From Tritrichomonas musculus (taxonomy: Eukaryota; Parabasalia; Tritrichomonadida; Tritrichomonadidae): a stretch of DNA of 64,000 nt. The notes beneath the pieces are model-generated. The model was not told the DNA's origin. It searched no databases and saw nothing but the letters and a program-made list of their open reading frames with translations. Of this stretch, positions 50,920 to 62,066 are shown in pieces (positions within the stretch are counted from its first letter, which is position 1; each line of letters starts with the position of its first letter). The stretch spans positions 10,354,001 through 10,418,000 of the forward strand of contig JAPFFF010000001.1 in the NCBI GenBank assembly GCA_039105265.1. Direction: 5' to 3'. The position numbers and the translations under genes were made by a program.

Positions 50920-53900
50920 ATGAACATGGGATATCAACCAGAGATCAAACACTTAGGGATTCCTCATGCTCCAAAGCATCTACGACAGCCAACAAGGTAC
51001 TCCGATACCGAAGACTATAAACGTCGTCAGCAGATGAAGCTCGATGATGAGTTCTTCAAGAGAAGACATCTGCAACCCGTCTCATCAATCAATCCTTGGG
51101 AAGAACGAAAGCACGAAGCCTTGAAGAAGAGGTTCAATGAACGACTCGACAAAGAGAGATCACAGATAGTTACGTCGAAAGAGACCTATAAACGAATGCT
51201 GGAGAAGCTGATGAGTGAACCATTCATACTGAAGCCGATTCCACCTAAAGTGATGGTACCATTGAAACCATATGCGGAGATACTGTTCGAGAAGAACAAC
51301 GAAGAGTTGATCAATTACTTCAAGCAGTTCGGGCATGATTTCAAGAGTGGGAGTGAAGAGAACTTGATGGTTAACGAGCCTCATGATGAAGAGAAAGCGT
51401 TAATGACTTTGGAACGACTTCGACAGAAGTATCCGGAAGATAGCAAAGTCGTTGAGAAGAATCAAGCTAATGGACCCATCGTTGTGTATTACCTAAACAA
51501 GATCCGTAAGCTGGATGACATCTTCGAGTTCCTCGAGAACGTGGTGTACAAGAGCGAACGTAAGCCATTTAAGATAACGTTCCAGATGGGTGGTGTATTC
51601 GAGGTACCGACAACAAGGGATGACATGACTGAGTATAGCTATGAACCACGTGAGATCAGAGTCACCAACTACAAGAACACTAACACGATCCCGATAATCA
51701 TTCAACTGAACGACGAACTCGAGAAGGTCAAGTACTACATCGAGACGAACCTTCACAACTACACGACTGCACAATCGAACGTGGAGCTCATTTACATAGC
51801 ATCTATAGCATTCACGGTATCGAGGTTGGTTAAGGTCACTGGTAAGGTGAAGCTCCCTGAAGAGTTAGTCAAGTCACGATTACTCATCACGGACAACGAT
51901 GACGATGGTCTATGCTGGTATCGTTTCCTGAGCATCTGTTTGGATCCCAAGTTAGCGAATGCGAAGAAGTATACTATCACCAATCGAACCCAAGCAGCAC
52001 GAAAGCTTCTCTGTCAAGACCATGGAGTCACATACTCAACGAGACCAACCAAAGCAGCTCAATCGATAATCAGTTCGTTCAAGGGAATGACGATGGAAGA
52101 GATGAAAGAGTCTGCTAAGATGAATCACATTAACGTCAACATCTACGACTACGACAAAGATAAGCGATTGTATGACATCCAAGAGCAATGGTTTGATGAA
52201 TCGTTTGAGTCAACGTACTCCGCATTGATGTATACAGAAGGGATGGTATGTCACATCATGTACATCACGGACGTCGAGAGATTGACGAACATTTGGATTT
52301 GCCCTAAGTGTAGATCGTATGTGGTTCACGGTAAGAACCCTAAACGAATGGACAAACATATATCCCACTGTGACGGCAAGTTCAAGAAGAGTTACGTTCC
52401 TGAGAAGATAAGCGAACCCTACTGTCCACACATCCTCAATCACCCCGTTTACGAGTACTGCTTAGCTCATGGACTTGAATGGAAGCCACAGAGGTATTAT
52501 ATGACCTATGACTTCGAGACGATGGAGCAGATAGTTAACGAGTCGTTAGGGAAGAGTACAACGATTAACAGTAGGTTGATTCCTCTATCAGTCAGTTGTT
52601 GTGTCAAGTCATCGAGGGGTCTGTTGACGAAACACTTCGACGTCAGAGAGAAGCAGTTCATTCCTAAATGGATCAAGTTCATGTTCGAATAAGCCGTTAA
52701 CGTAGTCACCGATAAGGTTAAGTCCCTTAAAGAGATGACTGGTATCGAATCCGAAGAGACACTCCTGAAGATGGATCGAAACCTCTACAACGTCACTGTT
52801 TTGGGATTCAACTCAGCTAGATTCGACTCCAATCTCTTCAAAGAGTACCTCAACTACAGGTTCGACAACGTGGAATGGTCCGTTGACAACACATCGTTGA
52901 TCGGTACCACATCAGCAATGAAACAGGTCATCATCAAGAAAGGGATATACGGTCTCCGATTCATTGATGCTCAAGCATTCGTTAGTGGTGGTACCTTGAA
53001 GCAGTTTGGTATCGACTTTGGTGGTGAGAGCAATTCCGTCAAAGGTGTCTTCCCTTACGAAGCCGTCAATAGCGAGAACTATGATGCAGTACTCTCGAAA
53101 TCAGAGCCCTTCAGTCACGAAGACTTCTATAGCTACCTCAATCAGAAGAATCCCTTGAGCAAATCCGATTACAACGAATACGTTGAAGACTCCAAACGAT
53201 TCAAAACCAGATGGGAATATCTGCTAAGCTACAACGATAACGATGTCGAGATGATGATCAAGCCCATCGACAACCTAATTGAATCAACAGCTCGTTACGG
53301 AATTGATCTCTTATCGAACCTGTCGTTATCGAGAAACTCATCAGAGATCAAGTTCGCGATGATGTATCACGATTTCGATCCAAACACTGATTACGGCATC
53401 CTCAACGAAGTGAACACATTCAAACCAACTCTTAAGAGGTGGGAGTACAAGTGCGATCAGTATTACAAACAAGACGAACGGTTCAACTCTAAACACGGTG
53501 ACGTCAGAGATCTAGACAAGTGTGTATCCGTTGATGATTTCGATTCGTTCATGAAGATGTACACCGATCCAACCCTTGGCAGATGTCATCTCTGTGGCGA
53601 ACACTTCACGTACTCCAACAAGCCAACTCTTGATCGAATTGATAACGACATCGGTCACGAACTCTCTAACTGTAAGCTCGCCTGTGATGTCTGCAACAAG
53701 ATGAGATCCAAGCATGACGATAAGGTAACTCGGTTACGAATTCAGCTCAAGAAGTTCTGTAAGCTCAATCACTTCCCGACCACGATAACGAATGAAGCTG
53801 AGTACCATCGCTTGCGAGTTGGTATCACTGGTGGGCTCTCGAATGTGATGCACAGAGTTAACATCCGAGGTGAGACCCACATCAACAGACTCCACTACGA

Positions 53901-55341
53901 CGAATCCCTTAATCAAGTGATCTCAAGGGACACACCCAACATCGTCTCTCACGTCATCGGGATTGACTTCAATAGCTTGTATCCGTCATCGTTCAGCTCT
54001 AATCATCATCCGTTCAACAGATATCATGGAGGTATCATGTACATGCCTGGATCGATGATCAACTCCTTTGATTGTTCCTCCAAAGAGATTCGTCGCAAGT
54101 GCTTGAACATCATCCACTCCAAACACAGATTCGATGCCGATCCCAAGTTCATCTTCCATGCCACGGTCAAGCTTGAATGCCCCAAAGAGAAGATCAATGA
54201 CTTCATCAACTTCCCTCCAGTGTTCCGCAACTTCGAGATCAAAAACGATGAATCCACCATCGGTTCGTTCATGTACAACTACGGCCGAGACAACAAGATC
54301 CACACCGTTGACGAATCCAACACGAAGCTTACCATGACTCTCGATACCATGGGCGAGTTCAAGACATTTGGATGCTATTACCTATGGTTCCTCATCGATC
54401 ATGGACTAAAGGTCACCGATGTCAAGAACGTTACCCTATATGACTGTCACTCAGGGTTCAATTCCTTTGTGAATGAGTTCATGAACGAACGTATCGCAAT
54501 CCTCAGTGGTGAGAAGCATGGTAACGAGAAGTTCTATAAGATCAGCATGAATGGATCATACGGTTACGATGGCCTCAACACAGAACACTACAACAAGATC
54601 AAGATCGTTGACACTGACAAAGCCTATCAAGCAATCATCTTGGACACGTACATGAATGGACTACCGTTATCTAAAGACTCGTATCTGATCCAAACCCAAC
54701 CGAAGACCTTCAGATGCAAAACCTGTCTCCAAGAGTCCTTCTTCACGCTCGATAACGCCAAGTTCTGGTACTTAACCTTCATCTACGACTTCCTCTTCAA
54801 ATGCATCGATCTCGAGCGAATCCACTTCACATCATGTGATACAGATAGCGTCTACTTCGCAGTAGCTGGCGACATGAGTCGTCATGGAGAACAAGCCTTC
54901 GATTCTATCATAGCCGATCGATCCTTCTATGACAAGAACGTCTACGAGTTCATGCCCAATCCATCCATCAACACCAAATCTGATGAGAAGAAGATCTTAG
55001 GGGCCTGCGTCGAGAAGTTCGGTGACAACCAAGTTGCTCTCTGCCCTAAATGCTATACCATCTGGAACAACTATTCAGACCATCCCGTCTCACTCAAGCT
55101 CAAAGGTGTCTCGCTGAAGAAGAACTCTATCGAGCCATCCGATTACCTTCATATCATCAACGACAGAACCGTTAAACTGGGCATCAACGTCAATCTTCAG
55201 ATGGTTCGTAACCAGATGTCTAAGGTAACCAACAACAAGAATGCCCTAACCGGTTTCCACAACAAGATGATCGTGTTGGAGAACCAATCCTGCGCACCAT
55301 TCATCAACGGACTAACCTCTATTGACTATGTCTGCAAATGA
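50920..55341 (+). pseudogene. Protein-primed-type DNA polymerase B region (fossil part)
   Basis: Recognisable parts in order are as follows. An OTU-like segment with DNDDDGLCWYRFLSICLD and a late CHIMYI lies at about 51.89-52.26 kb. A Cys/His zinc motif follows (CPKC...H...HC, about 52.30-52.37 kb). The exonuclease Exo I motif YDFETME is near 52.51 kb. An HNH-like zinc module CHLCGEHF...CDVCNKM lies at about 53.58-53.71 kb. Polymerase motif A is GIDFNSLYPSSF (about 53.96 kb), motif B KISMNGSYGYDG (about 54.54 kb) and motif C SCDTDSVYF (about 54.84 kb). This set is typical of protein-primed family B polymerases of Polintons and linear plasmids. The region is broken in this copy. Confidence 0.85.
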
Positions 55342-55439
55342 GTTCAACTATTTTTGATCCGTTTTGGTCATACTGAACGAGTTTCGACCAAGTTTAACCA
55401 CTTTTGAATCCGTTTCGATCAGATTAGATCAAAAACAAA

Positions 55440-55817
55440 TCACATCTGAAGCAGCTCATTTGCGAACTGGTTTAGTTTCGTTTCTGCTTGATTCTTGACT
55501 GAATTCACCTTTGGATGATATTGATACGTATTCTTATATGGAATCAGGATTAGACGACCATATCGTTTACGGAACACATGATTATCGATCTTGAACCGTT
55601 TATTCATTGATCTCGTGTTCATCTGGGAGACCGTCTCATTATACCTCACCAACTTCTTCAACAGCTTCAGTTCGTTAGCGTCAATCAATCCCTGAATCAC
55701 CTCCAACAGCTTCTCTTCATCATTCTCGTCGAAGATACCACCTTTATAGGATCCATCATATCGACCTCTCGGATGATTCATTTCGTTACCAATAAAGTTA
55801 CTGCTCATTCTCTTCAT
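55440..55817 (-). CDS. Right short ORF of the virus-like element
   Basis: A basic product of about 125 residues reading inward from the right TIR. It starts MKRMSS, sharing its first codons with the left ORF because the start lies in the TIR. The middle is helical (LLEVIQGLIDANELKLLKKL) and the end Lys/Asn/Gln-rich. No family recognised. It converges on the polymerase region. It could be a DNA-binding, regulatory or terminal protein, but nothing proves that. Confidence 0.5.
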   Translation of the reverse strand: MKRMSSNFIGNEMNHPRGRYDGSYKGGIFDENDEEKLLEVIQGLIDANELKLLKKLVRYNETVSQMNTRSMNKRFKIDNHVFRKRYGRLILIPYKNTYQYHPKVNSVKNQAETKLNQFANELLQM

Positions 55818-56190
55818 TTGGATTCAAACTAAAAAGTTGGTTCAGTAACAACCCATTTGATAACTATTCGTCAATGTCACCCCGTTTACTGATGTTCGAG
55901 TACGTGTTTCGGTGCTGAGATATCGATACCAACCCGCACGACAGGAACCCCGTAAACGCTGTTTTAAGGCCCGTTTGAGCCATTTTGATGAGCTTCGAAA
56001 ACGCATTGTCAAGCCCGTTTCTCAGTTACTTGAGGAGCCGTTGGCATGCCCGTAACTGCCCATTTAAGGCTCATTTGAGCCATTTTTCGTGAACTTCGAA
56101 AACGCTTTGGAGTGCCCGTAACTACCCATTTAAGGGCCATTTTCGACGAATTTCGTATCTAACCGGCAGCGGCCCCACCTACTACTCTCT
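55805..56190 (-). repeat. Right terminal inverted repeat (386 bp)
   Basis: Inverted copy of the left TIR, ending CTACTACTCTCT. The first 13 bases of the minus-strand ORF starting at 55817 lie inside it, shared with the left ORF. Confidence 0.93.
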
Positions 56191-56315
56191 TATAATGCAA
56201 ATAAGGTAGTCATCATTAATATTCCAAAAAAGTGACTAATGTTTTTTTCAAATTTCAAGATTTTGTTTTTAAATAACTGAAAAATGCAAAAAATTTAAGA
56301 AATGATAAATGGGGG

Positions 56316-56715
56316 AATCGTATTTTTCTACGCCACTTTTTGAAAACTTTTAAACTTTTTGAATACTTTTTTTGTACATTTTTTATTCAATTTTTGCTAA
56401 ATAATGCATAAATATTTAGTTCAAATGGCTTCCCGATTCATCCAGCAATTCAAGGAGCCTGATTCGGCTTCGCGCAGCCCTGTGGTGATCACTGGTGCGT
56501 ATATTCCTGAAAAATTATGTAAAAATAAAAAAAAATTATATCAAAAAAAGCAAATAGTTATAATTTTAAGAGAAAATTTAAATTTACGATTTTTTTGGTT
56601 AATTTTCTTAACAGAGTAAGTTAAATTTCACCTTAAGATGGCGGTTTTTTACTTTCCATGAATAGCTACTCATGGATAGAAAAACCATTCAAAAAGTGGC
56701 GAGAAAAAAACGATT
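56316..56715. mobile_element. 400-bp inverted-repeat element carrying a GC-rich gene-like scrap
   Basis: The ends (AATCGTATTTTTCTACGCCA...TTTTTGAA, and its imperfect complement at 56688-56715) form TIRs of about 28 bases. Inside, 56425-56500 is strikingly GC-rich and codes MASRFIQQFKEPDSASRSPV (then VITGAY). It is followed by GTGCGTAT, which resembles a 5' splice site, and further on by TTAACAG at about 56608-56614. It may be a captured exon. The rest of the open frame (56404-56619) is AT-rich and unconvincing. Confidence 0.45.
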
Positions 56716-56852
56716 GTCCTTATAAATTAGGCTGGCTAATAAAATTTGTGTAAGCTCTGAGAATTTTCACAAATTTTGAATTATCTTAACAAATTTGAAA
56801 GTTAAACTTTTTTAGAGGAATCTTTTTATTTTTTGAAAGGAGATCTAATATA

Positions 56853-58779
56853 GTTGGTGGAAAAAACTGCGTTTTGAGGACAAAACTATGTTTTCTCGAT
56901 GAATATTCAATATTTTTTAATAAAAGTTATATATAATCACATTTCATATTAATACAAATCTATATACAGGTTTTTATCAATTTTATTGAACTTAAGCTTT
57001 GATAATATTATAATAAAAATTATTTTATAACATCAACATTTTTTTAATATTTCCTAATTTTTAAATTATCACTTGGATATACTATAAAATGGATAAAATA
57101 TTTTTTAACAAATGTTGTTCAGTAAGGGAAAAAAATCGATTTTTAAAAGATTTTTTAATATTCACTTCACCACCATAGTTCTTTTTATATCACATTTCAG
57201 TTTTTATATAGGAAAATGGATTTTTAAAAACGCATTTTCATTTCATTAAAACATATTATTGTTTAATGATATCCTGCTATTACTTTATTGATAAAATAAA
57301 ATTACTGAAATAGTCATTTGATATTAAGATAAATTGTTTTTAATATTTATTTTAATTACTTTTTTTTTCAACTTAAATTTCTCTATGATAGATTTATCAA
57401 CCAAATTTACTACTAATATAATATATATCTACATATTATATATTATCAGATTTTAATAATAAATCCTCTGTAAATTACTCCCTCATGTTGGAAATTAAAT
57501 TGCAACTTTGGTTAAAAATATCATTGATTATACATAATGTGTATGGAATTTTCGTATAACAATTATAAAATATATATAATATTAGTATCTATATGTTTTT
57601 ACACAGCCAAATCTGGCAAATCATTTATAGGTCACTTGGTTGAAAAGATGAAGAATCAAAATTAATCTACTTTATTTTTTTCTACCAAAGAATTAAATTG
57701 ATCTAATTTTTTGTAGAAATTAATAATATTCAAATATAAATATGAATATGATATTATCATTCAATAATATATTATATTGGTCATTTTCGGGAAGATGATT
57801 AAAAATTTTTTTTGTGTGCTTTTCTCAAGGAACAAGTGTAATCATATAAATTTATCTATATATATTTATTATTGACATGTAATGTTATCCTAAATATTAA
57901 AGTTATTAAATATTTCTTTTTAAAAATTCTTACAAAACTTTGTTTAAATTTATTTTCAAAAAACACTAATATTTTTAGACATAATCAATATTTGATTATA
58001 ATATTTATAATATACATGTTACATTTGATATTATAAATATTTTCACTTCAAAAAATGCAATTTACTATTTTTTTCCTATGAAAAATTAGTTTTTTCAAAT
58101 TTTTTTGAAAGTATTTTTTAGCATGAATAACTTGATGGTTATTAAAGATATAATAATTTTAACATTCTATTTATTATTTTAATAGAATAATATATAATAT
58201 CTATTTTTTTAATAATGATAATCATTTAGATATATCGAGGAAAATGCTTTTTTGTTTCACTTAGCATTTGAAAAGAAAAAAAAATTCAATTTCAACTAAA
58301 ATTCTAAAAAAAAAAATAACTTTTCAGTAATTTTATTTTATCAATAAAGTAATAGCAGGATATCATTAAACAATAATATGTTTTAATGAAATGAAAATGC
58401 GTTTTTAAAAATCCATTTTCCTATATAAAAACTGAAATGTGATATAAAAAGAACTATGGTGGTGAAGTGAATATTAAAAAATCTTTTAAAAATCGATTTT
58501 TTTCCCTTACTGAACAACATTTGTTAAAAAATATTTTATCCATTTTATAGTATATCCAAGTGATAATTTAAAAATTAGGAAATATTAAAAAAATGTTGAT
58601 GTTATAAAATAATTTTTATTATAATATTATCAAAGCTTAAGTTCAATAAAATTGATAAAAACCTGTATATAGATTTGTATTAATATGAAATGTGATTATA
58701 TATAACTTTTATTAAAAAATATTGAATATTCATCGAGAAAACATAGTTTTGTCCTCAAAACGCAGTTTTTTCCACCAAC
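56853..58779. mobile_element. Foldback element with about 458-bp arms, TATA-flanked
   Basis: The arms 56853-57310 and 58323-58779 are inverted copies that look identical by eye. They start GTTGGTGGAAAAAACTGCGT and end CCACCAAC, with TATA on both flanks. The 1-kb middle is AT-rich and non-coding. The arm identity implies recent movement, driven by a transposase encoded elsewhere. Confidence 0.88.
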
Positions 58780-58783
58780 TATA

Positions 58784-59353
58784 TATTCAAAATTCTTATA
58801 ACAAATAATAATAAGCATTTGATAATTTATTAAATTGTTATAATATTATTAAATGAAAATAAATATATATGTAATAATTGAATATATCAATACTCTAGCA
58901 AGATATAAGTATTTAATATTTTTTCTTTCAATTCAATTTCAACAAACAAAATTTGTATTAACTCATAGAAATACCCATCCTATTATAAATGTTTGTTTTC
59001 AATAAATTAATTGAATTTTTTTTCTAACAAGTCATTGAAAAATAAAAAAACATTAATATCTTAATATTTAATCAATTAAATAATAATTAAAATATAAATA
59101 TAAATAATATAAAAATATTAACATAAAATAACAAAATTATTTTAAGATAACTCTTTTTTATTATTCAAAAAACAACAAGTAGACGCCACCCTTAATTATA
59201 ATATGCAATTTAACTATTTATATCTTGAAAAGTAAATAAAGAATTCATAATAATAACTGCTTTATATCTATATATATATTGAATATTTATAACTTTGTGA
59301 CTAATGTTTTATTTTTTTAATATTGATGTATGATATTTTAGAATCTTTTTGTT
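58784..59353. other. AT-rich spacer upstream of the FRAG1-like gene
   Basis: About 570 bases, very AT-rich. No gene, repeat or terminus recognised. Confidence 0.5.
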
Positions 59354-59359
59354 TCATAT
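59354..59359 (+). promoter_or_regulatory. Initiator-like TCATAT
   Basis: TCATAT about 20-24 bases before the ATG at 59378. It fits the first five positions of the trichomonad Inr. Confidence 0.4.
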
Positions 59360-59377
59360 GATTATATATTATATGAT

Positions 59378-60106
59378 ATGAAAATAAGTTCTCATAATCG
59401 TGGACTCCAAATACCATTAAGCAGTGTCATTGAAGATATCCGCAATAAATCTACTGCAATTTTTGTTCAGATTAAATACATGCCTTTGTTGATTATATTT
59501 TTGTTATTTTCTTCAATGATAATATGTCTTATCTTCTTTGTCATTGAAGATCGAATGACTGAATATATCCCAACCATTTCTGAAATAGCAACTTCATTTC
59601 CTAATGCCGATATATTTTCTATTTTTCAAGCAATTTGTGCAATTTTCCTTACTGTTCTATTTACGCTTTATATTTCAGCTGCAGATACTTGGAACGCAAT
59701 AGATCATCGATCAGTCATTATTTGTCGTATTCTTGGATGCATATGCCCAATATTTCTAATCTTATTATCATGTTTTTCGCTTGAAGAAAACTATAATATC
59801 CATATTATATCATTTGTTCTCGTTTCTTTTTCTTTTTTTGCATTTTTCGCAATAACTTTACTTCAAATGAGAAATATTCTTGTTAAGTCAATACTCTTAA
59901 TAAGATCAATATTTCTTTTTATAATTTTCTTATCATTTATATCAATTTTAATCCACACTTCTTTCAATACGGTTTCATCTCCCATAAATGCAATCTCGCA
60001 ATATGTTTTCTTCTTTTTCACTGGAGCTTTCATTCTATCATTTTCACAAGATCTTTCTCTAGTCAAACTTCAAGTAGTTACCCTTGATGATGATAAATCA
60101 AATTAA
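59378..60106 (+). CDS. FRAG1/DRAM/Sfk1-family membrane protein
   Basis: The protein has 242 residues and six hydrophobic segments at about 34-56, 78-100, 112-130, 140-162, 167-190 and 207-225. After the first segment comes EYIPTISEIATSFPNADIFS, matching the family's Tyr-x-Pro-x-Ile-Ser...Pro motif in the first outside loop. The last segment starts AISQYVFFFFTGAFILSFSQ, like the family's Ile-Ser-Glu-Trp segment ending near Asp-Phe/Leu. Family members (PGAP2/FRAG1, DRAM, Sfk1) act in GPI-anchor lipid remodelling, lysosome/autophagy or phosphoinositide control at the plasma membrane; which applies here cannot be told. The length is normal. It is the only host gene recognised between 20 kb and the right edge. 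Confidence 0.65.
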   Translation: MKISSHNRGLQIPLSSVIEDIRNKSTAIFVQIKYMPLLIIFLLFSSMIICLIFFVIEDRMTEYIPTISEIATSFPNADIFSIFQAICAIFLTVLFTLYISAADTWNAIDHRSVIICRILGCICPIFLILLSCFSLEENYNIHIISFVLVSFSFFAFFAITLLQMRNILVKSILLIRSIFLFIIFLSFISILIHTSFNTVSSPINAISQYVFFFFTGAFILSFSQDLSLVKLQVVTLDDDKSN

Positions 60107-60313
60107 TTTATCTTTACATGCTTTCTTTCTTCTTCTTTTCAGTTAAATATGAAAAAAATTAAAACTCAAATATAATTAGAAATATTTTCCATTAAATATT
60201 TTCAAAATTTATTTATCTCTGCTCAACTATTTTACAAAATGATTCATATTGTCAAATAATTAGCAATTATCTTAAAATAAAAAAAAACAAATATTTTAAT
60301 TGTAAATTCAGAG

Positions 60314-61300
60314 TAGACCTTGTAAGGGGTACCCGATTTACCCATTTTCAATCGGGTCAAAAATTTTAGGTATATTTTGATCAGGGGTCGCAAATTACCG
60401 CCTACCCAAAGCGGTTTTTGACCCGAAATTTTTAAAATTCATTTATCTCAAAATGTGGAATAAATATTTATATAAAAAAAGGTTTATTAGAAAATTTACA
60501 AGCTTTTTAATCCTTTTTAATAAAAATTTTTATTTCATTAGAATAATGCATCTGATATTTTTCTCAAAAATTGTTTTTTGAAATTATTTTCTCTATCATT
60601 CTATTTAATTACAATTTTTAATATCAGAAAACCTTTTTTCTTGAAAGTTAATTGATTTTTATTTGTATCGTATTTTTTTCTGATTTTCATTGTCATTTAA
60701 TTTATTGTTTAGATAACTTATGAAAAGAGAAATAATACATAAATTTAAGTTATGTAATATTTTTTTATATTAAGCTTTGAAATCTACAAATTTTAAATAA
60801 TATTAACTATTCATTTACTTGTTTTATATTTTTTATCTTTTTTTCAACATTTATACTATGCATTTTAGTTTATTTCACTATTAATTAATGTTACTAATCA
60901 CTTATATAATTAAAAAATTTTGGCATTTGGTTCTTTTATTTCATGTTTGAATACAATATTAGGATATATTAATAACTATTTCAGATTTTAAAAGATTATC
61001 CTGTTTTGACAAACTATTACTTGATTTTCAAATAAAAAATTCTTTTCTAAATAAAATTTGAAATATTTCATATAACAAGTCATATCATAAAATTTTATTT
61101 TCTAAAATCAAAATTCACTTTAAAAAAATGCATGAATCAATAAAAAATTAATTATAGAACATGATTTTATAAAAAATAATCCAAAAAATACACTAGAAAT
61201 AAAAGGGTCAAACGCGAACTCTTCATTTTTTTTTTGGGTAGTGACCCCAAAAAAAAATTTGTGGTAGGGTTAATATTTTGGGGTGACCTTTCGAAGGTTT
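60314..61300. mobile_element. 987-bp non-autonomous element with 9-bp target duplication
   Basis: A perfect AATTCAGAG duplication flanks it (60305-60313, 61301-61309). The ends are a short imperfect inverted repeat (TAGACCTTGTAAGGGGTACCC against AAACCTTCGAAAGGTCACCCC when read inward), and both ends are rich in GGGTCAAA/TTTTGACCC-type words. No ORF. The target size suits a MULE-like element. Confidence 0.7.
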
Positions 61301-61967
61301 AATTCAGAGGTGCGAGAGGTATTCATGTGAAGTGAAAACTCGTTATTTGATTTTTTTATTTTTACTTTAATTGAATGAATATTTTATCTTATGAAAAAAT
61401 ATTAAGATTATTTACTTCTATATATTCAATACTGACATTTGCCATAATTGGTTTTAATGGATGTTGAGAATTTAAAAACCTTTTAAAAAATAATGTTTCA
61501 TCTATATCTCGAGTCAAATAAAATATTTATGAATTATAAATCAATAATAATATTTTATATTTTATTTATAAAATATATTATCTGTTATATATCCAATTTA
61601 TTAGCCATATATAAATTTAAATGCAAATTTACTTTAAAAAATTAAGAAAATGACTTATTTCTCAATTGATTTACGAAATAATTATATATTAATTGTACAA
61701 TATAATAATAATAAATATTTAAAGAGGTGTCGAAATTTATAAAAAATAAAATTCCGTCATTATAAATATAAAATATTATTGAATTAGTAGATGTTATTTT
61801 CAAATATAAAATATTGCTTTCTAGTTATCATCATACATCGAAAAAGACAGTTCACAATTTTCATTTTTGATGGGCTTTGTTGAGATATGTGGCCATTATT
61901 TCTAATTTATTCCTTAGCAATTTAATTTAAAATCATATACTGTACAAATATAATTCTTAGACTTTAG

Positions 61968-62060
61968 TAGAGTAGGTGAAACTCTCTCAAAAAAAATTAC
62001 GTAAACTTCAGAAAAACAAACTTTTTGAGAATAAAATCTCTTTGAGTTTCACCTACTCTA
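61968..62060. mobile_element. 93-bp miniature element
   Basis: Perfect 17-base TIRs (TAGAGTAGGTGAAACTC and its complement) enclose about 59 bases, flanked by the 6-bp direct repeat CTTTAG (61962-61967, 62061-62066). It is far too small to code for anything and is an extreme internal-deletion form or a stable hairpin. Confidence 0.7.
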
Positions 62061-62066
62061 CTTTAG

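Larger units (their letters stand above)
49331..56190. mobile_element. PolB-bearing virus-like element, Polinton-related, young but broken
   Basis: The 6860-bp element has 386-bp terminal inverted repeats and a 5-bp target duplication TATAA (49326-49330, 56191-56195). It is clearly GC-richer than the host DNA around it. Visible parts: two short ORFs reading inward from the TIRs, a long protein-primed-type DNA polymerase B region, and one nested AT-rich element (49946-50828). Integrase, packaging ATPase, protease and capsid genes, expected in full Polintons/Mavericks, are not seen, so this is either a reduced relative or a different TIR-PolB lineage. The TIRs appear identical, so insertion was recent. 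Besides the nested insertion it carries about one or two breaks. Confidence 0.85.

Noticed and set aside
53580-53715. Separate homing-endonuclease gene inside the polymerase region
   Set aside because: The HNH-like module has no start of its own and reads as part of the surrounding polymerase region, so it was kept as a domain.
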